A stretch of DNA of 12,359 nucleotides from contig JALLPB010000887.1 in the NCBI GenBank assembly GCA_036939975.1, positions 1-12,359 of the forward strand. Direction: 5' to 3'. The position numbers were made by a program, and so were the translations under genes. The notes under the pieces were generated by a model. That model made no database searches, was not told where the DNA came from, and saw only the letters and a program-made list of their open reading frames with translations. This document shows positions 1-8,615 of this stretch, piece after piece. The stretch is from Cyclostephanos tholiformis (taxonomy: Eukaryota > Bacillariophyta > Thalassiosirophyceae > Thalassiosirales > Thalassiosiraceae). Within the stretch, counting starts at the first letter, position 1. Each line of letters begins with the position of its first letter.

Positions 1-425
1 AACTCATGATGATATTGTATTTGCCCCAAACCATGTCTCCCCCACCCATTTTTGCCATTGATTTTTGTGTGCCGGGGCATCGTCCACTGGCGGCGCGCGG
101 TCGGGACCTACCGGCAATGTGAAATATGCATCAGGTGCGTCTGCTTGCGCTCTACAAAATTGCCGCCTCAGATTTGTTCCAACGACCCAAACTCATGATG
201 ATATTGTATTTGCCCCAAACCATGTCTCCCCCACCCATTTTTGCAGTTGATTTTTGTGTGTCAGGGCATCGTCCACTGGCGGTGTGCGGTCGGGACCTAC
301 TGTCAGTGCAAATATGAATCAGGTGCGTCTGCTTGCACTCTACAAAATTGTTGCCTCAGATTTGTTCCAACGACCCAAACTCATGACAATATTGTATTCG
401 CCGCAAACCGTGTCTCTCTTCCCTA
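1..425. repeat. Tandem (satellite-like) repeat, 188-189 bp unit, about 2.2 copies
   Basis: Unit 1 is 1-189, unit 2 is 190-377, and a third partial unit starts at 378 and loses similarity at about 413-425. Each unit begins AACTCATGA and carries the same inner landmarks, such as CGTCCACTGGCGG and CAGGTGCGTCTGCTTGC. Units 1 and 2 differ by scattered substitutions and one base of length. The array starts at the window edge, so it probably continues to the left. Short open frames exist in the units, but the one-base length change shifts frame between copies, so I read it as non-coding satellite or minisatellite DNA. Confidence 0.85.
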
Positions 426-2029
426 TTTGGGTCATATTATCAGACATGTTTCCATCTTCATCAAAGGAGAATATTTCTCCTACTACTCTACATCCATCAT
501 TCATTTAAGTGGCCACCTGTGGCTTCCAAAAAACGCAGGGTGATGAAGAAGTGAGTTCTGGTGGAATGGCTATTATTTGTGGGGGTGGTTGGCGTTTTAG
601 TGGAGTTTCTTCTAGGAAGTTAGTTGGAAAGTTGTGTGTCTGGATATGTTTAGTAGTTGTTATTTGTTCTGTGGTTGGTGTTTTGGCGGGCTTTTTTGCA
701 GGATGTCGACTTATTTTAACAAAGTAAAAAAATGTTGGCATCAAATTTGTAATGGTACCAAAGTTGTACATGGTACCAAAAGGGAACACTTTTAGAATCT
801 TCCGGATATTTTGGGGGGGCTGGCAGCCAGAACTATCTAGGTGCAACCAGAGAGATTATGCTTTAAAGAGATGATACTTAATAAAGTATAATTTACTTGA
901 TTTAGCATAATTGCTTCAGAAATCATCAACTATTCTATTTAAGCAGTGGCATGGGGAAGAAGAAAAAGTCCACCCCTCATTATTATACTCATTATTCAAA
1001 ACCTAAATAACCATTTTGAGAGTAGATAATTCTAAAAGAAATTTTAAATTTTGTTGGTTCCTTTACTTTTTTGTGTTGCATTCCATTTCATGCTGAAAAA
1101 AACCAATGAGAATTTTAGGTAAATTTTAAACCAGATCAAAGAAACTTCTCCATTTTCTTTGTTCTTCTGTTTTTTGTTCCTACTTCATGATGTTTCAAGG
1201 AATGTACAAGCCGGTAGGGACTTCACCACTGATGATGTGTCTTTTCTCTTATTCTTTAGTACAAATGGTACGTAAATTTTTTTGGCGGGGATGGATCAAG
1301 GAACAAAGAGATGAGAGGGAAAGCTCTGTGGGCTATGGATTAACATATTAACATAGATGCAATTCCTCCACAATCCAACTTTGTATTCTACCTACTTGAA
1401 AAAGCTACACATGGGAGCTCCATTAACAGCATTGCTAATCTACTACCATGATTTATTATGTTATGCCACCTTCTGATACTTATCTTGGGGCTTTTTGGTG
1501 GGAGCAAGACTATTTTCCTGCCACTACACCCACAAAGTCCTACAGGGACCATGGACAATGTGGAAACTAGTATGAAACACATAATGTGTTTATCCATTTT
1601 AACATCATTGCTCCCATCTAATTTGGCTAATCTCATGTGGCATATTGATTAGATGATTGCCAACAACTTTTGTTAAGTATGACTATCAAAACCAGAAGTA
1701 TGATTAGGGTTATGACAAAGACTGGCCTGTAAAAACAACATTCATTGAGGAATTTGCATGATTTTGATTCCTTTCTATGGAGTGGTATGAATTTATGGTT
1801 TTGGTATGAATTCATGGTTCATTCTTCATTCGATGGGGTCAATCCTGGCAAATATTGCAGATAATATATTGAAAGTTAATTTTGTGTAGCCCATGATATT
1901 GATTAGTTTATTTTCTGTTACCAGCATATGATTGCTATGTTCTGCTTGTGCATCAACCATTGGGCTCATTGAGGTTGTTGTGTTGTGTCAAAAATAAAGT
2001 TTCTCAGCATCAGGCCATCCCTTTGATAG
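426..2029. other. AT-rich gene-poor interval with no convincing gene
   Basis: No frame here gives a recognisable protein. The stretch 540-720 is strongly G/T-rich on the + strand. A 72-residue frame at 509-727 lacks an ATG at its first codon and has a hydrophobic C-terminal half, which fits base composition as well as coding. Small direct repeats are present: TGGTACCAAA twice at about 753-782, and a GGTATGAATT(T/C)ATGGTT pair at about 1786-1818. Weak open frames at 1388-1652 on both strands are not supported by any motif. The region is probably decayed repeat DNA. Confidence 0.5.
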
Positions 2030-2956
2030 GAATTTGTTGGTGCCATACCGGAAAATCACCAAGGTCTCATTTTCCCCATGGTCTGACATTCTCTCCCCAC
2101 AGGCATGGGTGCTGTAGACTCCACCAAGGCGCAATTCTTCCACTCTAGTGATAAAATTAGGGGAAAATGGCTGCAGGGCAATAAGCAGCAACTGGAAAAT
2201 ATGCTCATCATTGGCACTGACATGAGGATTGTCAACAAAATGAACCAGTAAATTTAACTTGTGCACATCCCCAAGATCAACAATGGAAGTGTGTTCCACA
2301 TTGTGAAGTTTAACTTCAAAGTGACCGTTGCCCCAGAAGTGCTTTCTGGGTAGGCTCAACCACGAACTTTGTTCACATCAAATAGCCAACCAGCTGCTGC
2401 TATGGCCTGTGAAATTGATACTCTCTGGGCTGCTGGTCATGATATTATTCCAAACATTGGCAAGCTGGGAGACAAACTAGATGATCGTAGGTGCCATGGA
2501 ATTGGAGTTGATGACAACCATGAACCAGTGCCCCCAAACACTAAATCTACCGTGGTGCTTCCAGGGAATGGGCGGTTTGAAAAGCCCACAATGTGCCCTA
2601 GGTGGATGGCCTCATTGTTGGGAAGACATTACCAAGATGAACAAGTTGGACATCTTAAGGATGTGTTAACCAACATGAACCCCGGAACACCAATTACCCT
2701 AAAAGGATCTATGTTTGGCTTGGGCGCATCTTCTTCATGACATGTTTTCATTGCATTGGCAATTGTACTGAATGGTGGGTGATCAACAGCTCTGATTGAA
2801 CCTTTCAAAGGGGCTTCATTTTGGTTGAATGGGTATATCACAAAAGCCCAATGGCTTGAGATCATGGCCACCAACAAATACACAGATGAAGCAGAGCTGT
2901 ACAAGCTAATATCTAATATCTGTAACTTCAAAGTTACATATGTAGCCATGTCGTAA
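2030..2956 (+). pseudogene. Degraded protein-coding remnant of unknown family
   Basis: One forward reading frame reads as protein-like sequence for about 900 bp but is broken by in-frame stops at 2084 (TGA), 2249 (TAA), 2255 (TAA), 2351 (TAG), 2738 (TGA) and 2780 (TGA). The longest intact piece (2354-2737) encodes 128 residues including CEIDTLWAAGHDIIPNIGKL and an acidic VDDNHEPVPPN segment. Downstream, ALIEPFKGASFWLNGYI continues in the same frame. The frame then runs into the palindrome field at about 2908, so its last 16 codons are probably not original. I do not recognise the family; decay beside repeats suggests a transposable-element protein or captured gene. Between 1985 and 2374 the opposite strand is open in the same codon register, so the left part could instead be a minus-strand remnant. 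Confidence 0.4.
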
Positions 2957-3540
2957 CTTCGAAATTACGGGCTCATTCACCAACATAATTTCAAAGTTAT
3001 GGGAAATGTAGTCATTTTGTAAAGGTCATATTTGATATTAGATAATTGAGAAATTGAATACCGCGAAAATATTGCCATATTCGATATTAGATGACAAGAA
3101 AACCCATAACTTCGAAGATATAGAGGTTAAGGAAATCGAATTTAGCAATAGAATTGCTATATTTGATATAAGATGACATGATCAACCTATAACTTTGAAG
3201 TTACGGGTAGCCTACACCGAAGTTAAGGGTCTGTAAATTTATCAAATTTAGCAATAAATCGCTGTATTTAGCTGATATATCGCTACATTCAAAAAGTCAT
3301 TGGGTCAAATGTAGTGATATTAAAAGCGATAAATAGTGATGTATCGCTATATTGAATATTAGATGACTGTAACTTCAAAGTTACGGGCATGCAGAGGTAT
3401 GTAATTTCAAAGTTACCGGTTGATTGTTGTAGTGGGCCTATATTCGATATTTGGTCACAAATTGAGCAGTAACTTCGAAGTTACTGATATTCGATATTTT
3501 GCGGGAGCTAATTCCGGATATGCCATAACTTCGAGATTAG
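2908..3540. repeat. Palindrome-rich foldback field with end inverted repeats
   Basis: About ten copies of a GTAACTTC(A/G)AAGTTAC-like palindrome are spread over 600 bp: 2922-2937, 2953-2968, 2985-3000, about 3106-3120, 3190-3203, 3369-3384, 3401-3416, 3467-3486 and about 3524-3540. They are interspersed with an ATATTCGATATTAGATGAC-like motif (for example 3028-3045, 3076-3094, 3157-3175, 3349-3367). The segment 2908-2937 matches the reverse complement of 3469-3498 at 27 of 30 positions, so the two ends can pair. This resembles a foldback or MITE-like element, or a field grown by local duplication. No transposase is encoded inside. Confidence 0.65.
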
Positions 3541-3882
3541 CTGCGACAGAATCAACAACATATATGTGAGTGTCCTATCTAGGGTGATCGTCAAATATAG
3601 GAACTGGTATATTATGGCGAGGAATATGAACAGGGCTAGGGGGGTGATCATGGAATCGTACCTTCCAACCAAAAATTCTATGGACACTCATACACTTCAC
3701 CAACACCAACCATCCATACAAAGCAGCTCTTAGGACTCACAATCACCAACGCTTATCGTCAGCAGAATGTATCAACAAGCACCACCTTTCAACCTATTCA
3801 TTCCTCACATCGACGGACTCTACCTATCACGTACATACGTAGATTCCTAAATAAATATATTTAACGTACTTCCTCTTATCAG
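3541..3882. promoter_or_regulatory. Upstream region of the Nudix gene
   Basis: No gene is seen here. Close to the start codon lie a TACGTA-rich element (ACGTACATACGTAG, 3829-3842) and an AT-rich TATA-like stretch (ATAAATATATTTAA, 3850-3863). Their position 20-54 bp before the ATG suggests a short 5' leader. A promoter role is inferred from position only. Confidence 0.3.
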
Positions 3883-4843
3883 ATGGTGGGAAGTGGTGCT
3901 TTCCGTCGGCGACAAAGTCATATCATTCCCTTATCATCAACGAATGCCATGACAACGAACAGCTCGATACGGAGGCGTAACATATACTGTTACAGTTGCA
4001 GTGCTAGTTCAATTTTGATGGTGCTTGGGATTGTGACCATCGTCGTAGTTTCCGGTATCTTCGTCAAGATGCTTCCTGCAAATGTTTCTTTGACGGAGTC
4101 TTTGAAATCAGCATCTAAATCAGGTTGTATTGTCGGAAAAGAACGAACATGGCACGGAGGTCATCCTGCCCAAGATAGGCCTGGATCATGCTGGTGTGGA
4201 GGCGATGAGTATTGCATGTGCACTCCATCCGTGGCCGTAGACATTGTGCTGTATTCCAGAACTGACAGCAAGGATGGATATAGTGTTTGGGTTGTGAGGA
4301 GGAGAGATACTGGTCAACTTGCTACTATCGGAGGGTTGGTTCTGTGCAATGCATATCGTTTGCTTATATTTGGTTAGTGCTTAATTTCTGATATTATCCT
4401 TTTGTCCGTCGTCCGATATTTTAAGATTTGTCAATGTTGGGGAAACGACCGAAGGAGCCGTTCTACGCGAGGCCGAAGAAGAAACTGGAATCATCATTCC
4501 GCCAGATCAGGCAAACTCTGCAATGAGCTTAATCGGGGTCTACTCAGATTCACGCCGTGACAATCGACGCCATATTGTTAGCATAGCGTATTCGCTCGAA
4601 TTCACCCCATCTTCTATAACAACGAAAGATGGAAGCAATACTCCCAAAGCAGGCGACGATGCAAATGAAGTTATTTCGATACCACTGGATGAGATTGGCG
4701 TCAATTACAAGGGAATAGATTGGTTCGATGACCATTTAACAATATTGCTCGATTTCAAGGAGAGAATTGCTCATGATGTGCCGGTTAAAAGAGAGAACGA
4801 ATTGTATCATGACGTTGCTCGCTCTACTTGTTCAGTTTCATGA
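3883..4843 (+). CDS. Membrane-anchored Nudix hydrolase, two exons
   Basis: Exons are 3883-4334 and 4426-4843 with a 91-nt GT-AG intron, giving 289 residues. I placed the junction there because it restores a complete Nudix box, GX5EX7REUXEEXGU, at residues 151-173: G151, E157, R165-E166, E169-E170, G172. This motif binds the divalent metal used to hydrolyse nucleoside diphosphate-linked substrates. Residues 42-61 are a single hydrophobic helix after an Arg-rich N-terminus (RRR at 8-10 and 30-32), so the catalytic domain is probably tethered to a membrane. Between helix and Nudix fold lies SCWCGGDEYCMCTPS (102-116) with C103, C105, C111 and C113. The C-terminal WFDDHLTILLDF segment fits ADP-ribose-pyrophosphatase-like Nudix proteins, but substrate cannot be assigned. 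ATG 3949 (residue 23) is an alternative start. The next gene is convergent, 235 bp away. Confidence 0.88.
4335..4425 (+). other. Intron of the Nudix gene
   Basis: The donor is GG|GTTGGT and the acceptor TTTTAAG|ATTTG, 91 nt. It splits the second Gly codon at the start of the Nudix box. Reading through without splicing reaches a TAG at 4375, just past the junction. Confidence 0.85.
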
Positions 4844-5078
4844 GAGCTGATTTGGTGAAAAATATCTTCATTTCCACTGTGATAACCACCGCTGCCTTGG
4901 CTGACACTGCCAACTGCCAAACACTGTATGCACCATATGTTGTCGTGAATTTATTTTGTTAACAAATCATAGTAAACACCTCAACGAAGCAAATGCTCTT
5001 ACATCACACCCAGCCAACATTCAACTTTGTATAGAACTCTAGAGTTCAGTCTGATCGTATACCAAAACATCATACTAC

Positions 5079-5821
5079 CTAGTCTGCTTTTGAATGCTGA
5101 GCAGGAAAATCATTCGCTGTGATGTAGCGCCACTTATTTACTGCGCCCAACCAAAAAAAAACCGTCTTTGTTATGGGGTGCTGAACGCTGGCAATCTTGA
5201 AGACACCACCAACGTCCAATATTTCTACTTTGCATCCGGCAAAAACTGCCGCTTCAGCCTCGATTGACGCACTCACTTTTGCTATCGCCTTTTCCAAGAA
5301 TCCCTGTACAGAAGTGACGTTGTCGCGACATGTAGACGTTGAGCTTGGAGTATGCCACGAGTGAATGAATTCATTATTCCCAAATTAAACCCACCTTCGG
5401 TTTGTTCGGGTGATCCTTCGGTAGCTGATCACTGAAAAATAGCTTATGACGTTGGCGATTCTGGAAGAGTAGTAATTCATTAGTTATATCATACATGATT
5501 CTCACCCTCTTAAAATCCTCTTCAATTCTCTCTTCCCGTCAAAACTCTCGTTTGTCGGACATGTGGCAAACAAATAAAACCCCATAGCGGGCGCCGCCAA
5601 CACAGTGGCAAGGCGGGAGACCACAGCGAGACATCGTCTACGAACAGAGCGGGTGGGACGAGAGGTGAGAATGGGGCGCTGAAAACGAATCGTACTCGTG
5701 TAAATCCTCACGCTGCTATCAATGCTCCCAGAAGAGATAGGCCGACGGTTACCAGCTCAGACGGTGGTTTAGCCGAATCGGTCCCGCTGTTGTCCCCGGA
5801 GGAGTTCTTGGGGGTCGACAT
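5079..5821 (-). CDS. Small two-helix membrane protein of unknown function, four exons
   Basis: Reconstructed exons on the minus strand are 5821-5712, 5637-5506, 5431-5395 and 5303-5079, joined by GT-AG introns of 74, 74 and 91 nt, giving 167 residues. The start ATG (5821) opens a Ser/Pro-rich segment, followed by a hydrophobic region of two likely helices at residues about 22-43 and 46-62. The rest is soluble: NESFDGKRELKRILRGDQLP, then NKPKGFLEKAIAKV and a C-terminal FFWLGAVNKWRYI segment ending HSKAD. The open frame and phase are kept through all four exons, and each intron has a plausible pyrimidine-rich acceptor. I do not recognise the family. Hydrophobic N-terminal half plus soluble C-terminal domain suggests a membrane-attached protein. 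It is head-to-head with the D27-like gene (164 bp) and convergent with the Nudix gene. Confidence 0.7.
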
Positions 5822-5985
5822 CGTGGGAGCTTGGGCTAAGATAATAATAATATGTTCGTTCTCGTGTGTCGTGTGTCGTGTTACGGTACACTACGTACGA
5901 CGTATGTACCTAGCTACCATTCCGTCCCTCAAACTTAAACAACAACAACATCAAGGTCCCGAAGTCCCAAAACCGATGCACCAAA
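5822..5985. promoter_or_regulatory. Shared head-to-head promoter region (unknown membrane gene / D27-like)
   Basis: Only 164 bp separate the two divergent start codons. The interval holds CTACGTACGACGTATGTACC (5891-5910), a near-palindromic TACGTA cluster 76 bp before the D27-like ATG, and an A/C-rich leader (5935-5985). A bidirectional promoter is inferred from spacing. The upstream ATG at 5976 starts an out-of-frame reading frame overlapping the D27-like gene. Confidence 0.45.
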
Positions 5986-6909
5986 ATGGGTTCATCGTCG
6001 TCGTCGGGTTTACTGATTGTGCTGATGATCCTTTCAGCAAATGCGTTTGCGCCGCCCCGAGAGATTTTCTCTCATCGTCGACGGCGATTGGGTGCGAATG
6101 TCAGAAGCGGGACCGTCGAAGGACCTCCCATTGCGACGAAGCCAGATTATTCATCCATCCATGGCCCGCTCGGCCCTCTGATGGATAGCCTTCTCATGAG
6201 CCTCTTCCGCGCAAAGCTTTCGGAACGACTCAATAATCCCGGCAACAGCATACTCATAGAAGACTCCAGGCTTGCAGCAGACGATTTCGAGGGAATCGTC
6301 GAACTCACATCCAAAATGAATTCACGGTACAATAATAGAACAGAAATCCATGAAATCGCCCGCGAGGTTCTCGTGTCCTTATTCCCACCGTTCATTTTGG
6401 ATCGATATCCGTCGTGGTTTGCGAGGCCATTTCCCGTGTTCAGCGCCAGGATGTGCGCATGGGCGACGGTGGTGGGCGGGACGTGGCTCATGGGCGAGTG
6501 CGAAGTCAATGATGTTCCGGGAATGAGCATCGACGGAGGGAGAGATCAGGGCGTGCTCGTGAAGCGATGCAGATTCTTAGAGGAGTCACAGTGTGCCTCG
6601 ATTTGCGTTAACTCGTGCAAGATACCAACACAAATGTTCTTCCGTCAGAATATGGGACTTCCATTAACCATGACTCCGGACTATACCACGGGTGAATGCC
6701 AGTTTTCGTTCGGGAAGACGCCTACCGAAGAAGAAGAGGAGGAAGCTAAATCGACACCGTGTTTGATGAGATGTCCTAGCGGCGGGAGTATGAAACGCTG
6801 GCACCATGATGAAGGTATTGGGGATGAGTTATGGTTGGCGGACCTAGCAACATTGATTGCAGAAAAGGGTGTGGCGAGTCGCACGACTTGCCTATTGATG
6901 GATGATTGA
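5986..6909 (+). CDS. DWARF27-like (beta-carotene isomerase family) protein, plastid-targeted
   Basis: This is a 307-residue intronless protein. The C-terminal half carries the D27 (DUF4033) signature: KRCRFLEESQCASICVNSCK at 194-212, then PTQ and FF (214-219), MGLPLTM (223-229), and later C238, C259 and C263 around an acidic loop (six Glu, 248-253). Rice and Arabidopsis D27 are plastid iron proteins that interconvert all-trans and 9-cis beta-carotene, the first step toward strigolactones; algal members exist whose roles are less clear. The N-terminus is a signal peptide (hydrophobic 9-18) ending SANA|FAPP at 20-24, followed by a basic HRRRR stretch. This fits the bipartite targeting of complex plastids. 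The start ATG has A at -3 and G at +4. The gene is tail-to-tail with the PP2C gene, 73 bp away. Carotenoid isomerase activity is inferred, not shown. Confidence 0.9.
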   Translation: MGSSSSSGLLIVLMILSANAFAPPREIFSHRRRRLGANVRSGTVEGPPIATKPDYSSIHGPLGPLMDSLLMSLFRAKLSERLNNPGNSILIEDSRLAADDFEGIVELTSKMNSRYNNRTEIHEIAREVLVSLFPPFILDRYPSWFARPFPVFSARMCAWATVVGGTWLMGECEVNDVPGMSIDGGRDQGVLVKRCRFLEESQCASICVNSCKIPTQMFFRQNMGLPLTMTPDYTTGECQFSFGKTPTEEEEEEAKSTPCLMRCPSGGSMKRWHHDEGIGDELWLADLATLIAEKGVASRTTCLLMDD

Positions 6910-6982
6910 CTATTGGGGGGATCATTAAAATCGACCCATGTTTCAACGATGCAGCACGAATGAAACCTAAAATGTTATTCTC

Positions 6983-8297
6983 TTATCCTTTTCTCAATCG
7001 CTGCCGACGCCTCTTCATCACGCCTCCACCCGAGCCAATATCTTGAGAACGAAATTTTATCAAAATGGCAGTCATGTTATCAAGTGATCCCTTCGCATAG
7101 CACTGGTCCAATACTTCTTCGCATGCCAACGACACGCTACATTCACCCTCAACGAATATTGTAGATATTAGTTTTGCACAATTTTCGTTTGAGAAAACAT
7201 CCCAGATTCCATCACAGGCAATGACAATGAATTTGTCATCGGCTTGCCTTTCTAGGGTACTTATTTCTGGGACAGAAGTAACCATTTGATTTTCAGTATG
7301 CACGTAGTCGTCAATTTTGGAATTTTTACCATCTGCAGCGCAAAGAACTGATGCCGTGTGTTTGAAGGCGAAATCTCCCAACCCTCTCGAAACAGCCAAT
7401 CGTCCTCCGATTGTCCCACCAATTATCATCCCACCAGCATTGTGGATTCGCATTGCCTCATCTTTGTTGTTCGGTTTGTGGTCATTGCTTAAGCTAGTCA
7501 CGGTCATGTCACCTCTTTGCAATATTGCGCGAGAGTCTCCCTGCAAACGACGGAGGACGGAGATTGATGATCTGTTGATTCTTCGTTTGCAGAGAGCATC
7601 AGCCTAGAGAAGGGAAAAGTAGGAGAAAACTCACCAAGTTGGCGCAAATGATATACTGGGGCGTCAAAATGACTATAACGGCAGTTGTTCCTGTATCGAA
7701 TTCGTCGTATAGGTCCTCATGTTTAATATCACACGATGTGTGTGATCGTTTTTTTTCGTGTTGATCTCTTCTGCTAGCAGTTATTTTTCGTAACATGCTA
7801 GCATCAAGCTCAATCATCGTTCGTTTGATAGCATCCTCGAGATGCGTCCTCAGCTCGACTGTATCATCTTGTGCCCCACGCTCCACCGCTCGACTTTTCT
7901 CGACGTTGCCTTTCTTTTTACTTTTTGATTGTGGATTATTGACGTAAGCGAAGAATTTCTTACTGTACATCACGAAATCATGTTGCTTACAAAGAGTGGA
8001 AACTAAGTGCGTTGAGACGTAGGTTGATGCAAAGCCCGTTCCGTGACCATCAAAAACCGCAAACAAGGCATGACCGGGAAGGACGTCGTGAATAATTCCC
8101 CCCACTGTATCGGTCGCCCTGAGTTCTGTTTCTATTGCACTTGCATTTTCCTGCGTGTTCCTCCGACCCAGCATCGACGAAACAGCAAAGCTGACGTCAT
8201 CGCCATTTTGCTGATTGATCGTTCCTCGATGTGTTATCTTGGCAGTCGGTGAATCTTTGAGAGAGCTCTCCATGAACCAGGTCAGAATGCTCTTCAT
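6983..8297 (-). CDS. PP2C-family Ser/Thr protein phosphatase, two exons
   Basis: Exons are 8297-7635 and 7540-6983 with a 94-nt GT-AG intron, giving 406 residues. The junction restores ANLGDSRA at 219-226, a PP2C hallmark. Motifs in order: SMLGRRNTQEN (41-51), FAVFDGHGTG (79-88), DTGTTAV (201-207), DHKPNNKDEAMRI (241-253), LAVSRGLGDF (269-278), ACDGIWDVFSN (329-339) and GSLDNMT (372-378). Metal-binding positions D83, D331 and D375 and E50 are present, but the residue after E50, normally Asp, is Asn51. PP2C enzymes are metal-dependent phosphatases that remove phosphate from Ser/Thr; the target here is unknown. A basic, low-complexity insert lies at about 121-197, and the C-terminus is Arg/Lys-rich (MKRRRQRLRKG), possibly a nuclear signal. 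It is head-to-head with the FKBP gene. Confidence 0.93.
7541..7634 (-). other. Intron of the PP2C gene
   Basis: The donor is AACTTG|GTGAGT and the acceptor CGTTTGCAG|GGAGAC on the minus strand. It is in phase 0 and lies exactly inside the ANL|GDSR motif. Without splicing the frame stops inside the intron (stop at 7599-7601). Confidence 0.9.
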
Positions 8298-8615
8298 CTG
8301 TCGTCGGGGTGCAAGCCTCCAACTAGATAATATCTACGCGAGCGATGTCATGGAGATTGAGGACGGAATAAGAATGAGAGGGATGGAATATTAGGAGGGC
8401 GGGCGGGCCGGGGATGGGCGGGGTCTAAGGCTCATTGCGTTCGCATTTAGATACGATATGGTACGTACCTATCATACATACACCGAACACACAACATTCA
8501 TACCAAATTTCCTCTCTCTTCCAGCTGGAGTTGAAGTGTGAGATCTTTGAACCCGCTTTTTCAAAGGAAAATGTTATCAGAGGCCATATTCGCGCATTGC
8601 TCGAACTCGAACATC
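8298..8615. promoter_or_regulatory. Head-to-head intergenic region (PP2C / FKBP) with G-run tract
   Basis: This 318-bp region separates two divergent start codons. It contains a + strand G-run tract (8397-8423) with six runs of three or more G separated by 1-2 bases, which satisfies a simple G-quadruplex pattern, and a perfect 10-bp palindrome GGTACGTACC at 8460-8469. An in-frame ATG at 8571 lies upstream of the chosen FKBP start. Promoter function is inferred from position. Confidence 0.4.

Noticed and set aside
509..727. 72-residue frame with a hydrophobic C-terminal half
   Set aside because: It lacks an ATG at its first codon, lies in a G/T-rich stretch that favours Val/Gly/Leu codons, and shows no family motif.
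505..846. 113-residue minus-strand frame
   Set aside because: It is the complement of the same skewed stretch; Pro/Thr/Lys-rich composition reflects base bias and no motif is visible.
1388..1652. Overlapping frames on both strands (82 and 64 residues)
   Set aside because: Neither has a recognised motif or neighbouring exon; both fit chance in AT-rich DNA.
2629..2949. 106-residue minus-strand frame
   Set aside because: It overlaps the degraded forward frame, whose translation looks more protein-like, and it extends into the palindrome field.
2922..3416. Possible CRISPR array from repeated 16-bp palindromes
   Set aside because: Spacing is irregular, repeats are imperfect and short, there are no cas genes, and the context is eukaryotic.
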